Shown here piece after piece: positions 1-12,221 of a stretch of DNA of 64,000 nucleotides (the stretch's first letter is position 1; the number at the start of each line of letters is the position of its first letter). Origin of the DNA: Mytilus californianus. Taxonomy: Eukaryota; Mollusca; Bivalvia; Mytilida; Mytilidae. The notes beneath the pieces are model-generated. The model had not been told where the DNA came from, made no database searches, and saw only the letters and a program-made list of their open reading frames with translations. The stretch spans positions 91,269,285 to 91,333,284 of the forward strand of contig NW_026262734.1 in assembly GCF_021869535.1 (NCBI RefSeq), in the 5' to 3' direction. The position numbers were made by a program, and so were the translations under genes.

Positions 1-172
1 AGTTTGCGCAACCTTTGGCTTGTTTCTTTTGAGCATGCCCATAGCAGTTGTTGCCAACACTTTCACCGACTTATACAAAAGATATTGTGAACATCAATGT
101 CATGAACTTCGCCAAAATAAACGCACCTGGTGTAAAAATGACACAACAGAATTGATCCCGATCAAATACTGA
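1..172 (+). CDS. Kv potassium channel, C-terminal end (5' partial, gene 1)
   Basis: This is the last coding piece of a voltage-gated potassium channel gene that begins outside the window. The frame opens at base 2 and reads 56 residues to TGA at 170-172. It covers most of S6 (VCATFGLFLLSMPIAVVANT) and a short cytoplasmic tail ending LIPIKY. It aligns residue by residue with the end of the complete membrane exon at 15923-16729, which ends LIPIKN, so the two genes are tandem paralogues. The S6 hinge reads PIA where Kv1-4 channels have PVP or PIP, as in the paralogue. The 3' untranslated sequences of the two genes are also alignable (TTTTAGAAATTG shared). Nothing upstream is visible, so domain completeness cannot be judged. 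Confidence 0.85.
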   Translation, partial: VCATFGLFLLSMPIAVVANTFTDLYKRYCEHQCHELRQNKRTWCKNDTTELIPIKY

Positions 173-715
173 TGCAGAATGAAAATTTTTAGATGAAACT
201 ACTTGTTTTGTTTTATTTTAGAAATTGTTTCGTTATTACTTTAAACACTTAGATCACTCAAACTGCAACTATTTTTCTATTTTTTTTTAATCTATGGATA
301 GTCTGTCTAGATTAGCTTTCAAGATTTAAGAAAAGATCACAGCGAGTTCATTGATCTTCGATGATCTATTTGGAAAAGGAGATATTTTTGACAACCAAAA
401 TCTTTCATAGTAGACATTTCTTCGTTCGCGAAGAGAAAAGATGTTACACTATTTTTAGGATTGTAACTACTATTTATATGTTTTTGATTCCGAACAATAC
501 TACATGTCGTTATTGTGTTTATGCGAACAGAGTCAAGCGTTTTTGACTTTCTTCATATTTGTTCTTTGGCGTAGCGAATGAATGTAATTCTGTAACATCG
601 AGTCGGGCGCACGTATATCGGTATCTCATATTGCATTTAAATGTTGTCAGATGTAAAGACAATAAGCCGAAGATTGCGCAATACTTCAACATAGAAATCA
701 TTAGAGCGAATAAAG
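173..715 (+). other. Kv gene 1 3' UTR and downstream flank
   Basis: Non-coding. The first 100 bases resemble the 3' UTR of the second Kv gene (16730 onward). A later block (TAGTCTGTCTAGATTAG at about 299) has a counterpart at about 17933, so the duplicated segment reaches past the coding sequence. No other gene seen. Confidence 0.55.
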
Positions 716-874
716 GAGGGTGTGAATGGGGGTTTACAGAATAGAGAATAATGGGCAAAAAATATAAAGAATACAGAATAATTAGCATATAGTATAAAGA
801 ATAGAAAAAAAAAACTGCCTAAAATTTAAAGAATACAGAAATGGAGGACCACCCCCTTCCCCATCCAGACCCTC
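716..874 (+). mobile_element. MITE, GAGGGTCTGAATGGGG family, copy 1
   Basis: The left end GAGGGTGTGAATGGGGG and right end CCCCATCCAGACCCTC form imperfect terminal inverted repeats. The interior is a run of variants of AGAATAGAGAATAATGGGCA. The same ends and interior recur at 38128-38328, 42831-43039 and, inverted, at 43405-43615. There is no coding capacity, so it is a non-autonomous DNA element. The host transposase family is unknown. Confidence 0.7.
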
Positions 875-2050
875 ATAAAATAACAAGAGCATAACATGCA
901 TAACATTTATTATCATACCTCACTATGTTTTTCTGTATGAATTCAAATATACGGATAAAATGATTATTTTTCTTAGGAACAGTAAACTTTTCCACGAACT
1001 TTGTTATACTTCGTGTGTTTCTGGTTTTGACGTTCAGCTACTTCGACATTAGAGATAACGTTTTATCAGACGCAATAGCTGATACAGATTTGTATCTCTC
1101 TCAAAAGGGTTTACATTTTTCTTAGATAGTGCGGTATAATATAACAGTTGTCTTACAGTTATTTCAGGATGTAGCCATTTTACGCTTCCCTCGACACAAA
1201 CTATGTCCTTTCGCAGGGCATTGGGAAATAGTCTGTGTTTTGGAAAAAAAGAAAATAGTAATATCCCTCATTACTGTTGAATAAATGTATACCAATCGAC
1301 ATACGGCACCCATCGCCACACAGGCAACTGACTGAAATGATTTTATTTTAATTGTTATGTTTTTTACTATACAAATCGTCATTTTATTTATCTTATTATG
1401 TAATGTATTTTTAATGGCGCTTAATTTGCTGACAGGCTCACAATATATTGCCTTAATCATATTTATTTCTGTTTCTTTTTAAAATAAAAGACGAAGAAAG
1501 GAAACTGTTTTTAAATAATTAAAATGTTGTTATGTCAAATCATGTAAATAAAGGCGATATTAATCTATCGTCTCATCAGACAGGTGACTATGCACAGAAA
1601 CCGATGTTAGTATTTCGGTTTTAGTGTATGACGGATTTTTAACATTCTAGTTCACAAAGTAAACAGTTCAGAGGTTGACATGTCACCCTACCCGGACATA
1701 TCATTCTGACTTCGAGCCGACATGTCTTTGCTCTTACTCCTAAATGCCAATTTTCAAGTCTTTGGTTTGACCCAGCCGAGTAATATTTCTTGTAAGTCAT
1801 CAATAAGTCTCGTTGAGGTTAGATACAATATAAATACTTTCGACTTTTCTGCACTCTAAAATTACAATTCAATATTCAGGAGGCACGCTCGAACTACTGT
1901 AAGAAGTTGAAAAGAGTGGGTAAAATAAGGATACTAGATGATTGTCCTATACAGGTATGCAAAATTCACACTTAAGGAAGAAGATTCCTTTTTACAATAA
2001 AAAACATTAAAAAGTTGTAAAATGAAATAATTGAAATTATTCATCTGAGG
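875..2050. other. AT-rich intergenic sequence
   Basis: No gene or clear repeat boundary seen. Short ORFs here have no recognisable domains. Confidence 0.4.
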
Positions 2051-3260
2051 ATGGTGAAATATCTTATCAATTTCCCATTTCTTAGATGTAGTAACATACC
2101 CTCTGCTCCGTCATATGGTGTGTACATATCTCAATTGATACGTTATTCTCGTGCATGTTCACACTATACTGACTTCATATACAGGAGTGTGCTCCTTACG
2201 CAGAAACTGCTCCAACAGAGTTATGAGGAGGAAAGATTAAAAATGACACTCCGTAAATTTTATGGACACCATCACGAATTGGTTGATCTATACGATGTAT
2301 CTGTGTCTAAACTAACTTTTGACATTTTTACCACGTCTTAGATTGTGGTTTAACATCTATGTCGTCTGTCTGCTAAGTACCGAACGTGACCTTATCCCGA
2401 ATATGACTGTTATACCGAGAGTGAATTTACATTGCAATACGACGTGTCTCGGTATTTTGTACATCCAACATTCATGTTTTTATTTTTTGAAGTTTTTGTT
2501 ATGGTTTCGGTTGAATAATGTGTTATGTCGTATCGTTTGCTGTCCAAATAATTATAAAATTGCCCTACAATACCATCATTGTCATATTCCCGAATATGAC
2601 TGTTATACTGAATGTGAATTTACATTGCTGTGCGGCGTGTCTCGGTGTTTTGTACATCCAACAATAATAAATTTATTTTGTTGTTTCTGTTATGGTTTAG
2701 GTTAGATAATCTGTTATGTCTTATCGTTTGTAGTCAAAATAATTATAAAATTGCCTTTCAATATCATTATTGTCATGAAAATTGTTTGGACCAATATTGT
2801 GAAAATAATTGTATAAAGTTCCAGATTGCATGTTTGTTACGTAAGCGCGTCACTGTTTTTGATATCCTGTGGTGTTTTTCGTTGATGGAGTATATGTTCG
2901 TTGTTGTTCTGTGGTTTGTATGTTGTGTCGACTATTATTTATTTGTTTGTGCGTTTCTCTGTAATGAATGTTCTTGTGTGTGTTTGTGCTGTATTTCTGT
3001 CACGTAGTGTTTAGCGATATTTTTTAACATTGTCAAGAAGCGGGAGGTTTGGCATGCCAAGAAACCAGGTTCAACCCACCATTTTTTTCTTAAAATGTCC
3101 TGTACCAAGTTTGTTTTTGTTGCACTTCGGTGTTCCTGTTGTTTATTTGTTTTCCTCTTATAGTTGATGTGTTTCCCTCGATTTTGATTTGTAACCCGGA
3201 TTTGTTTTCTCTAAATCGATTTATGACTTTTTAACACCGGTACACTATTGTTGCCTTTAT
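2051..3260 (+). mobile_element. Reverse-transcriptase element relic, 5'-truncated, tail type 1
   Basis: The ORF at 2051-2341 (96 aa) carries the C-terminal block of a mollusc reverse transcriptase: CSNIPSAPSYGVYISQLIRY, then LRKFYGHHHELVDLYDVSVS. The catalytic domain is missing. The following kilobase is an untranslated tail. Its end (GGGAGGTTTGGCATGCCAAG ... CTAAATCGATTTATGAC) recurs inverted at about 53000-53260 and in part at 59695-59830. The ORFs at 2319-2705 and 2630-3007 lie in this tail and in the 193-bp duplication within it, and are not genes. This is a dead retroelement copy; its class (PLE-like or non-LTR) is unresolved because the RT core is absent. Confidence 0.75.
2395..2780 (+). 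repeat. 193-bp tandem duplication in the RT-element tail
   Basis: Two units, about 2395-2587 and 2588-2780, share CCCGAATATGACTGTTATAC at the start and a common ATAATTATAAAATTGCC block near the end. The offset is 193 bp. Divergence is moderate, so this is not a recent duplication. Confidence 0.75.
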
Positions 3261-3344
3261 TTAGGGTATTAAAACAGTGCATTCCTATTATTTTTTTTGT
3301 TTTATGTTTATTTTATTTTTGTTTGTGTCAAAAAAAAAAGAAAA

Positions 3345-3545
3345 GTAAAATCACAAAAATACTGAACTCCGAGAATTCAATCGGAAAGTCCCTAATCACA
3401 TGGCAAAATCAAATGACAAAACACATCAAACGAATGGACAACAACTGTCATATTCCTGACTTGGTACAGGCATTTTCAAATGTAGAAAATGGTGGATTGA
3501 ACCTGGTTTTATAGCGCTAAACCTCTCACTTGTACGACTTTTTGG
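3345..3545 (-). repeat. Dispersed retroelement tail, type 3 (inverted)
   Basis: This matches 47345-47575 and 33025-33135 in the same orientation and the reverse complement of 32590-32810. The shared core reads AACTGTCATATTCCTGAC, then TTGGTACAGGCATTTTC. The 88-aa ORF across it is a repeat ORF, not a gene. Confidence 0.7.
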
Positions 3546-3867
3546 AACATTGTAAAGGTATATTGTATGATTACATTATAAGATTTGTAATAAACTTAAT
3601 GCATTCTATTATTTTTTCTATTAATGCATTTTACATTAACACAGGATTGAAAAATACAATATTAAACCAGTTTTCTCAAAAGAATCTTCGTGAACGAAGA
3701 TAAAATTTACTATAACTCGATATGAAATGAATCGGGATATTTTATTGGTAGCATTTGATCAATTTACATACCCTTTATTCTTCCATTGTATATTGAGGTT
3801 TCTAGTATTTCCGATATTTTCAATATTTGGTTTCGAGGACCACTGGTGTTAATAATTATCAAATGTA

Positions 3868-4012
3868 CCAGGCTTATAACTTAATACGCCAGACGCGCGT
3901 TTCGTCTACATAAGACTGATCAGTGACGCTCAGATCGAAATAGTTAAAAGCCAAACAAGTATAAAGTTGAAGAGCATTGAGGACCCAAAATTCCAAAAAG
4001 TGTTAAATGATA
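3868..4012 (+). repeat. Dispersed mussel repeat, GCGCGTTTCGTCTAC family, copy 1
   Basis: It contains CGCCAGACGCGCGTTTCGTC, then AAGTTGAAGAGCATTGAGGA. Related copies lie at 20325-20480 and 37045-37160. This is the best-preserved copy here. Its class is unknown and it has no coding capacity. Confidence 0.7.
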
Positions 4013-7000
4013 TCTTATAATATAAATCCGTAACGCTTTAAGAATGAAAAGTTGATAACATTCAGGAAAAGATGCAAACTAAACGTAATATAGCTTTGAA
4101 GATCTTGTAATCAATATATAATTTGTTATATATATATTCAAGGAATTTCATAGTGGATCAGCACTTCAAGTTAAACGTATTGTTTGCAATGTTCATATGG
4201 AAATTGGGTTTGTTGTAAAAATCAACATGTTGGAATCAAAAGAATAAACATAGCTGAGTAAATATGTCCTAGGATCGGTAATATAAAAAAAAATCGCATA
4301 GGATCTTTATCTACATATAGAGAGATTTGACGCCATATTCCTTAAAGCGTAGAGATTATATTAAATGAGAAAAAAAAAAAACATGATGGTATGTGCATGT
4401 TGCTGTTGGAAAAGTTAATTGAAATATAACCAATACGATGCAAATGTATACATGTATACATTTAAGCGCTTGAAACACGTATCCCAAGTCATACCAACAG
4501 ACGTGTGCATTAGTATTACTAGACAGTGATAACCTTTAACATCTTTAACGATATTACAGTTATACCTTTTTAATTCTCATACTGAACATTTTATCAATTG
4601 AAGAATATTTGCTGGTAAAATTTAAATAAAATCCTCATAAATGACGTCCTTTTCAATGGATGTGTATAATTATATGGAAAAATAAAGATATTCCGTGTTT
4701 GTTTTCTGGATTCAGTTAAACATTTTTGCATGGATAAACTGTTTTCATATGAAATTTTTTTTTCAGTTGTATCATGAAACATATAAAAATGAAAATAATT
4801 TCAAACTATTAAATCAATAGTGTTATTTTTTTTTTCTACAAAGTTTTTAAAAATAGGAAATCGCTGGAATGATTTGATAAATGCATACACACAGATATGC
4901 TTGATACACTAAAAATTAATAGGGAAAAGTTAAAACATTTTTGGCGAACATCCTTGAATTCGAACACTTAATTTTTTTAATTCAATGCAATGATAGCAAG
5001 GTTATTGACAGTGACGTTCTTTATTATAAACCATGTCAAATTTACTGTATCTATATTATCGTTAATGTAGAAAATTCTCTCTGAAACGTTCACTTAGCAA
5101 ATGTACTCATCATGCTCATAGATAGTGTGCCTTAAAACTATAATTGATAGAAAATAATGTTAAAACAGTTAAACATATTTGTGAAAAGAGTGTTAAAAGA
5201 ACTAAAATAAATTAAAAAAAAAAGGATAAATAAATGAAAAGATGACTTGTTCAATGATCTTTTTTTCGAATATTTTTTTATCATTTCATATTAACTCAAG
5301 AAATAGTTTATCAAATTTTGTTTAAACAAGACTTTGAATCCGCCATTCCAATCGAGATATTGAAAACACTACACTTTGATAATAAAATCAATTGTAACAT
5401 ATGACGTGCTTCTATAGCTAATTAAGTTTACGCTCTTTGATGCAGTAGCTAACGCTTCAGTTGTTATAATTGTGAAAATCTCAAGAACAGTGAATCAGTG
5501 GAAGTAGTATAGTTCAACACTTTTCCACAATAATAAAAGAAATATTGCCAAGGTACTGATAACTTTACATTAATTTAAAAAGCTTTTTATTTCTATCAAC
5601 AAAAACAGTACAAACTGAATAAACATACAGTCTGTTATGTTTCTTGTCATCTAAATCAGGAAATACAATTTAAAATAAACGTTTTTAAGATATTTAAATA
5701 TTGTCAATCGTGATAATTTGGCGGTTTTCACACACAAAAAAAAAAAAAACTCCAGCAACGTGTACATTGTGTTTTGTCACATTTTGGCACTTTGAATCTA
5801 CTGTACCACATAATTTAGTTTTCCAATAATGGAATTCAATGTTCAATTAGTTTAATTCAGTATATGAATAAATATTGTTTTGACACCACTTGAAATACAA
5901 CAAAATAATCAGAAACAAACATCATTATGATAATAATTGAAAGAATAAATAAAAAAATCAGAGCATAATAATTGCCATAATTTGATATTCCCAGAGCACC
6001 TGATTACACGTCAAATTTGTGTTGGGTTCTTGTCGTTCAGACTTTAGTTTTCTATGTATAATTTTGTCGAATGGTTTGTCTTTTCGATGTCTTTCGTTTT
6101 CCACCATCAGTTCATCTTGTATTTCGGTGTGTTTAATTTCGGCACTATCACCAGAAGCAACAAATAAATCGAAATATGACTAGATGCAAAATATTTCAAT
6201 TGACGTTATTAAAATTCAGATGATGAAATTGTTTTCTTGTTCCTTTCCTTCCCCTATAGATGATAGTATTGCATGGATGACAGCTTAACTAAGGAGTGGA
6301 TTACAGCAAAAGTAGCTGCGATAAATCACTTTCCGGATAAAAGATGATTTTTTTTCGGCGGTACAATACTCAATTTAAGAAGTAGATATGTGGTACAGAT
6401 ATGCTCATGCTACTTATATGAAAATAAGGATTTGTGGTATGTTTGCCAATAAGACAACTGTCCACCAGGTACCAAATTCCGTGAATATACTTGGTTGCTA
6501 TTTGGCAGTGTTTTTGAGTTATCAAGATCTGTCGCTTATGGGAGGGCAATCCCTAACCATTTTTTAAATTTGTGAATGGGGTCTCTTTTTGTACTGATGT
6601 TTTTCTTGGTGATTTTTCATTTAATTGTGAAGACCCAATTCCGTGTGCTTCTTTATTTTTCATTTAGAACATAAAGTGTTTCTTTCAATTGACAAGCTTA
6701 AGGCACATAACCTTTTATATCTAAAAGGGAACATGTCAATATTATGAATACCTCGGAAGCTCATTAATTCTTTGTCTCATATAGAGTTAATTGCCAGAAT
6801 ACTTTGCTATTTTATCTGCTTTGAAAAATATTATTTCGTCTGTTATTATATCTTCAGTAACCAGAAAAAATGCGTACTCAATTGAAAATTAAGTCATTAC
6901 TAATATTAAACGAATAACGTTAATGGTTTTCGTCAAGTGCATTAAACCCATTCAGAAATGTTAACTGTAATATTATAGTAACTTTACGGCTTTGGACCTT

Positions 7001-7293
7001 CTGTACGGGGACATGACTTGAAATTCCGAACGGATGCGATGCCATCAGTTTTTGTTTAAATCAAATTAGATTTATATTTAGCTACACTATGGTGGTTTGT
7101 TCTTTGGGACATTGTGGTTGTATTTCTAAATCGTTAATAATTCAAGAAGATGCATCTGCTTGATAAAGTGCAGGTTCTATACCGATTTCAATGCTTTCTG
7201 AATAACATGAATCAGGCAAATATTATAGAATATGATCATTCCTACGTTTGAAGATACGAATTCATTTCCATAGTTAATCGATTAAAAATCATA
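4013..7293. other. Long AT-rich non-genic stretch
   Basis: No coding exon recognised. Homopolymer and A/T tracts are frequent (for example 4368-4381 and 5737-5749). A fragment at about 6420-6480 (TGTTTGCCAATAAGACAACT) is an inverted piece of the repeat family seen at 13500-13700 and 41585-41860. Confidence 0.4.
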
Positions 7294-7295
7294 TA

Positions 7296-7463
7296 CTGTA
7301 AATTCAGAAATTTTTGCGAGGTTTTTATTAATGCGAATAATGCAATTGAGTGAGTATCGCAATAATAAGAACTCGCTTTCTGATATCTGATATAATCTCG
7401 CATTTTTGTCCTTTCCACAAAAATTGCAATAATAATTGAACGCAATAATTTCTGAATTTAAAG
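7296..7463. mobile_element. TA-flanked MITE (CTGTAAATTCAGAAATT ends)
   Basis: The left end CTGTAAATTCAGAAATTTTTG and right end CAATAATTTCTGAATTTAAAG are inverted repeats with few mismatches. Each is bordered by TA, as expected for Tc1/mariner-type target-site duplication. It is about 168 bp with no coding capacity. The three overlapping minus-strand ORFs (7242-7522) come from this element. Confidence 0.7.
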
Positions 7464-9290
7464 TAGCATAAAAGGAGTACTTCTGAATCAAAATTCGACT
7501 TACACTGCATGCAAGTATGCAATAAAATATAATTTACAGTTTTAAAAGCATTTTTGTTACCACTTTATATTGAAAGACTTTAATAAGCAAACAAAAAAAT
7601 TGTATACTGTAATTTGTATTACAGTTTGAACTCGGTTCCATTTTATTGGTTATAGAATCTATAGACTGCACATTTTCACGTATGTTTTTTAAACAGGCGA
7701 TACCGTATAGATAATCGAAAGTAACATAGCATGACAAGTATTTTTAAACACTAACAACTGACAAAGGCTACTTACATCAGACCTATTACCATTTGTGTTT
7801 CTTTGGTAATCAGGTAATATTTCTTTCCAATAGTTGATGTAAATCAGAACATATCAGAATCATTTTACCAATGTACATTTTATAATTGCAAACAGCTTAC
7901 ATTTTTATATCTTCTTATGACATTTTAGATTACTCTTGGTCCACACGACATAGCGCAGAAAAGAGTCAAACCTTTAGATCTTATCCATGACTACAAACAT
8001 TTAAACAACAGTAGTTTACCAATGTTCAAATCTCATAAATCGATTACGAAGACAAATCAAAGATACAAACAAATACTGAGGGAATCACATGAACACCCTA
8101 TTGTGCGTGATTGGGTGCGTCGACAAGGTAGGCGTCTCCTGTAATGCATATGCATTATCCACCTTGGAAATCCACAGTACGTCTAAATTGCACAAGTGGA
8201 ATACACACAATCGGTAAAATCAGAGATCAAACAACTATTTTGGCATATGAATATTTAAGACTGCAAAACTATACAAAGCAAGTTATTTATAATATATGCT
8301 GTTGTTAAGACATCTGTTGAATATTGAATTACATAAGATGCAGAGAGTAGTTCAGAGTTAACAAATCTATCTGTTTTACCTACAATTTCATGGACGAAGT
8401 GAAATAATCCAACTCGAAATATTTTCGAAATACTTGTATTTTTTCCGTAAATACCTTTTTTGTTAACAATGCAATATTTTATCACATATTGGTCAATTAA
8501 TTCTTGTTGTGGTTACACAATTTCAATTTTTCATATTAACAGAATTGGAAATAAACCTCGTTTGATAGTCCTCTTTAAAATAAAAAGAAAAAGATTTAAA
8601 AGTTGCAATAAGAAATCATGCATGGAGGTAAACAGCATGACCAAAAGGAAAACGAGGTGTATATTACTTTTATAAGACATTGTCTGTCTGATTCGGTACA
8701 TTTGGCACAAAGTTCGAAAACATAATGCTCTATTGCATTTGACAAAACTTGCCGAATTTGGTTCGTAATTGTCGATAATCAAAATGCTTCTGAGGCTTTA
8801 ACTGTTTATAATTACTTTTGGTTTTGTTTGTTGATGAAAGTTTAATTGTATTTTTTCACCTTACCGGACAATGATGAACCACTGAGCCTAGCACCATATA
8901 GTATGTACAACAAAGAAAGACCACTTCTTATCTTAACCTTTAGCTGATCTTTTGATCCGTAACATAATTAATTTTACTACGTGTGTATACTAGAACGGAA
9001 TATAACTAGCATTTTAATTTTCTTAGTACCCCGGTTGTTTGTTGGGGTATGCGTAGCTTAGTATTTTTGTAGTGTTTTGTATACAGTAGTCTTTTGTCGT
9101 TTTTTGTTTTTGTTTTTTTTTTTACCATGTATTTATCAGTCTCTATTCGATTTATAAATGATAATTTAATTGGTATCTTCCACCTGCATTTTTCTATCAA
9201 CATGATCAAAATAATGGTCTATCTAGTTGATATAAGTGTATACTTTTCGTGTCTTAGTATATTTGGCTATACATTATGTCATTTTTGGGG
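7464..9290. other. Non-genic sequence
   Basis: No gene recognised. A block at about 8180-8270 resembles 22650-22720 (both contain GATCAAAC after an AATCGGT motif), so it is probably an old dispersed repeat. Confidence 0.35.
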
Positions 9291-9379
9291 TAATCAGCTC
9301 TTCAACGTTTGTAATAGGTTTTGGGTTTTCAGATAACTTAGCCTCGAGCATAACTGAAGAGATATTAATTTTCGAAATG

Positions 9380-9402
9380 TGCATATATATATATATATAT
9401 AT
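9380..9402. repeat. (AT)n microsatellite
   Basis: An uninterrupted TA run lies between a diverged piece of the 538-bp satellite unit (9300-9380) and the array proper. A second TA run lies at about 11333-11348, so the array is bracketed by AT microsatellites. Confidence 0.85.
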
Positions 9403-9484
9403 TTATTTATTTTCACAAACTGATCCACGCCTAAATAGATTGGATGCTGATTGTTGCTATTTTTAGACATTATATATATATAAT

Positions 9485-11335
9485 CGCCATGGCAGTCAGC
9501 AGCGTTTAAGAACATCCGTTGTTCGACCTGCTAGTCAAATGCGTTTTGTTAAAATATACTTTTTCACTTTTTTGGTCTTTTGGAAAATGTTGTTTGTGCT
9601 GTATTTAGACCACTCTACCAAGAATTTTTTTTTTGCATGCACACGTATAAAAATTGCGGTTTTTATCCAACGCAATCATAGGTTTGAACGTTGTTTTCAA
9701 TTTAGACTTGTTTATATTTTTTCGTTTGGGCTTGTATTATATTTGCCTTCGGGTTTATATGATCCGATCATCCTATTTTGACTCTTCAAAATTCAAGAGT
9801 CAATCCCAAATTGAGGTAAATTATATGGCCTTCCAAATACCGTTTCGATTCCTAACATCACTGAAGAGACATTAATTGTCGAAATCCGGATATGGTGTAC
9901 AAATTTTTGCACCTCATGTTTGCGGTATACCATCTTTTCCGCAAGTTTATTGTTTTCTGTTTGGTATCTAATTAATAAATTAAGATCCATTTTTACATCT
10001 GGTGATCCGTTTATTTGGCAATCGCCATGGCAGTCAACAGGGTTTAAGAACATCCGTTGTTCGACCTGCTAGTCAAATGCGTTTTGTTAAAATATACTTT
10101 TTCACTTTTTTGGTCTTTTGGAAAATGTTGTTTGTGCTGTATTTAGACCACTCTACCAAGAATTTTTTTTTTGCATGCACACGTATAAAAATTGCGGTTT
10201 TTATCCAACGCAATCATAGGTTTGAACGTTGTTTTCAATTTAGACTTGTTTATATTTTTTCGTTTGGGCTTGTATTATATTTGCCTTCGGGTTTATATGA
10301 TCCGTTCATCCTATTTTGACTCTTCAAAATTCAAGAGTCAATCCCAAATTGAGGTAAATTATATGGCCTTCCAAATACCGTTTCGATTCCTAACATCACT
10401 GAAGAGACATTAATTGTCGAAATCCGGATATGGTGTACAAATTTTTGCACCTCATGTTTGCGGTATACCATCTTTTCCGCAAGTTTATTGTTTTCTGTTT
10501 GGTATTTAATTAATAAATTAAGATCCATTTTTACATCTGGTGATCCGTTTATTTGGCAATCGCCATGGCAGTCAGCAGGGTTTAAGAACATCCGTTGTTC
10601 GACCTGCTAGTCAAATGCGTTTTGTTAAAATATACTTTTTCACTTTTTTTGGTCTTTTGGAAAATGTTGTTTGTGCTGTATTTAGACTATTCTACCAAGA
10701 ATTTTTTTTTTGCATGCACACGTATAAAAATTGCGGTTTTTATCCAACGCAATCATAGGTTTGAACGTTGTTTTCAATTTAGACTTGTTTATATTTTTTC
10801 GTTTGGGCTTGTATTATATTTGCCTTCGGGTTTATATGATCCGTTCATCCTATTTTGACTCTTCAAAATTCAAGAGTAAATCCCAAATTGAGGTAAATTA
10901 TATGGCCTTCCAAATACCGTTTCGATTCCTAACATCACTGAAGAGACATTAATTGTCGAAATCCGGATATGGTGTACAAATTTTTGCACCTCATGTTTGC
11001 GGTATACCATCTTTTCCGCAAGTTTATTGTTTTCTGTTTGGTATTTAATTAATAAATTAAGATCCATTTTTACATCTGGTGATCCGTTTATTTGGCAATC
11101 GCCATGGCAGTCAGCAGGGTTTAAGAACATCCGTTGTTCGACCTGCTAGTCAAATGCGTTTTGTTAAAATATACTTTTTCACTTTTTTGGTCTTTTGGAA
11201 AATGTTGTTTGTGCTGTATTTAGACCACTCTACCAAGAATTTTTTTTTTGCATGCACACGTATAAAAATTGCGGTTTTTATCCAACGCAATCATAGGTTT
11301 GAACGTTGTTTTCAATTTAGACTTGTTTATATCTA
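9485..11335 (+). repeat. 538-bp satellite array, about 3.4 copies
   Basis: The motif CGCCATGGCAGTCA starts at 9485, 10023, 10561 and 11100, giving periods of 538, 538 and 539. Copies are nearly identical by eye (for example GATCCGATC against GATCCGTTC, CAACAGG against CAGCAGG), so amplification or homogenisation is recent. Each full unit has a small hairpin (GACTCTT/AAGAGTC) and a block, ACTGAAGAGACATTAATTG, found widely in mussel repeats. Repeated ORFs of 73-105 codons on both strands simply follow the period. A diverged half unit precedes the array at about 9300-9380. It lies 0.9 kb upstream of the Kv T1 exon. Confidence 0.9.
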
Positions 11336-11348
11336 TATATATATATTA

Positions 11349-12221
11349 TATCAATGAGTGTTTTTATTAGATATAAATCAAGCTATTGATATCAACATTA
11401 TTGAAATTGATATTCCAACTAAATCAAACGTGTTTATGCCAATATTCACGAAAGCTCGCCTGGTTTATTTCCTTTTTCTATATTTTTCTATTGATTTCAA
11501 AACATTGTGCATGCTAAAACATAATTATGTAACTTTGTCATGAAAAAATCCTCGGAAAAAATGAAAACTTATTGGGAATTTTAACACTTTCACGTTGCAT
11601 ATTGATATAGTGTTACAAAAAGGAAATGAAAACGTTTCATTCAAAGCATGATTGAACCGATTTATCTAATTTCTAAATGTGTTTTATCTGATAATCGGCA
11701 GGATGTAAAATATTGTTGGACGTTGCTAATGGAAATGTGTTCAAGACAGTTGATTAATAATACAAGAATGGCAAGTAGGAATGTACTGTATAACCATATA
11801 TAACGTTTGGTCGCAGGAGAAAACATTCAAACAGAATATTTGATATAGAAATGGAAATTTTAATTTTGATATTGAGATATGAGAAATTATGATATAGATT
11901 AATTGCTTTTGAACCGATATTTGATTGTATTTTCATTTGTATAAACAACACGGAATATACAATTATTAAGATTAATTTGTATTCTAATACTGAAAAGAAC
12001 AGATCACATAAATTCATATATATGATCATTGGACAGACCAAATTAATTGCACTTTGCAAAGTTTGTGAGTAAAACATTGTGTATGAAATCTCATTGTTGC
12101 ATGTCGCTAAAAGTCAATGCTTAAAGAAAACTTGATATACAGCTTTTACGCAATTTAGAATTTGCCAGGCATCGGACAGTGTTATTATAAATAATTTTCT
12201 TTCATTGTTGACAATGTTTGA
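11349..12221. other. Sequence between satellite and Kv T1 exon
   Basis: AT-rich. It should hold a splice acceptor or a promoter for the second Kv gene, but no upstream coding exon or start codon could be identified. Confidence 0.4.

Noticed and set aside
9539-11130. Repeated 73-105 codon ORFs on both strands (MRFVKIYFFTFLVFWK and MFLNPADCHGDCQI types)
   Set aside because: They recur with the 538-bp satellite period, are rich in F, L and Y from T-rich DNA, and show no domain.
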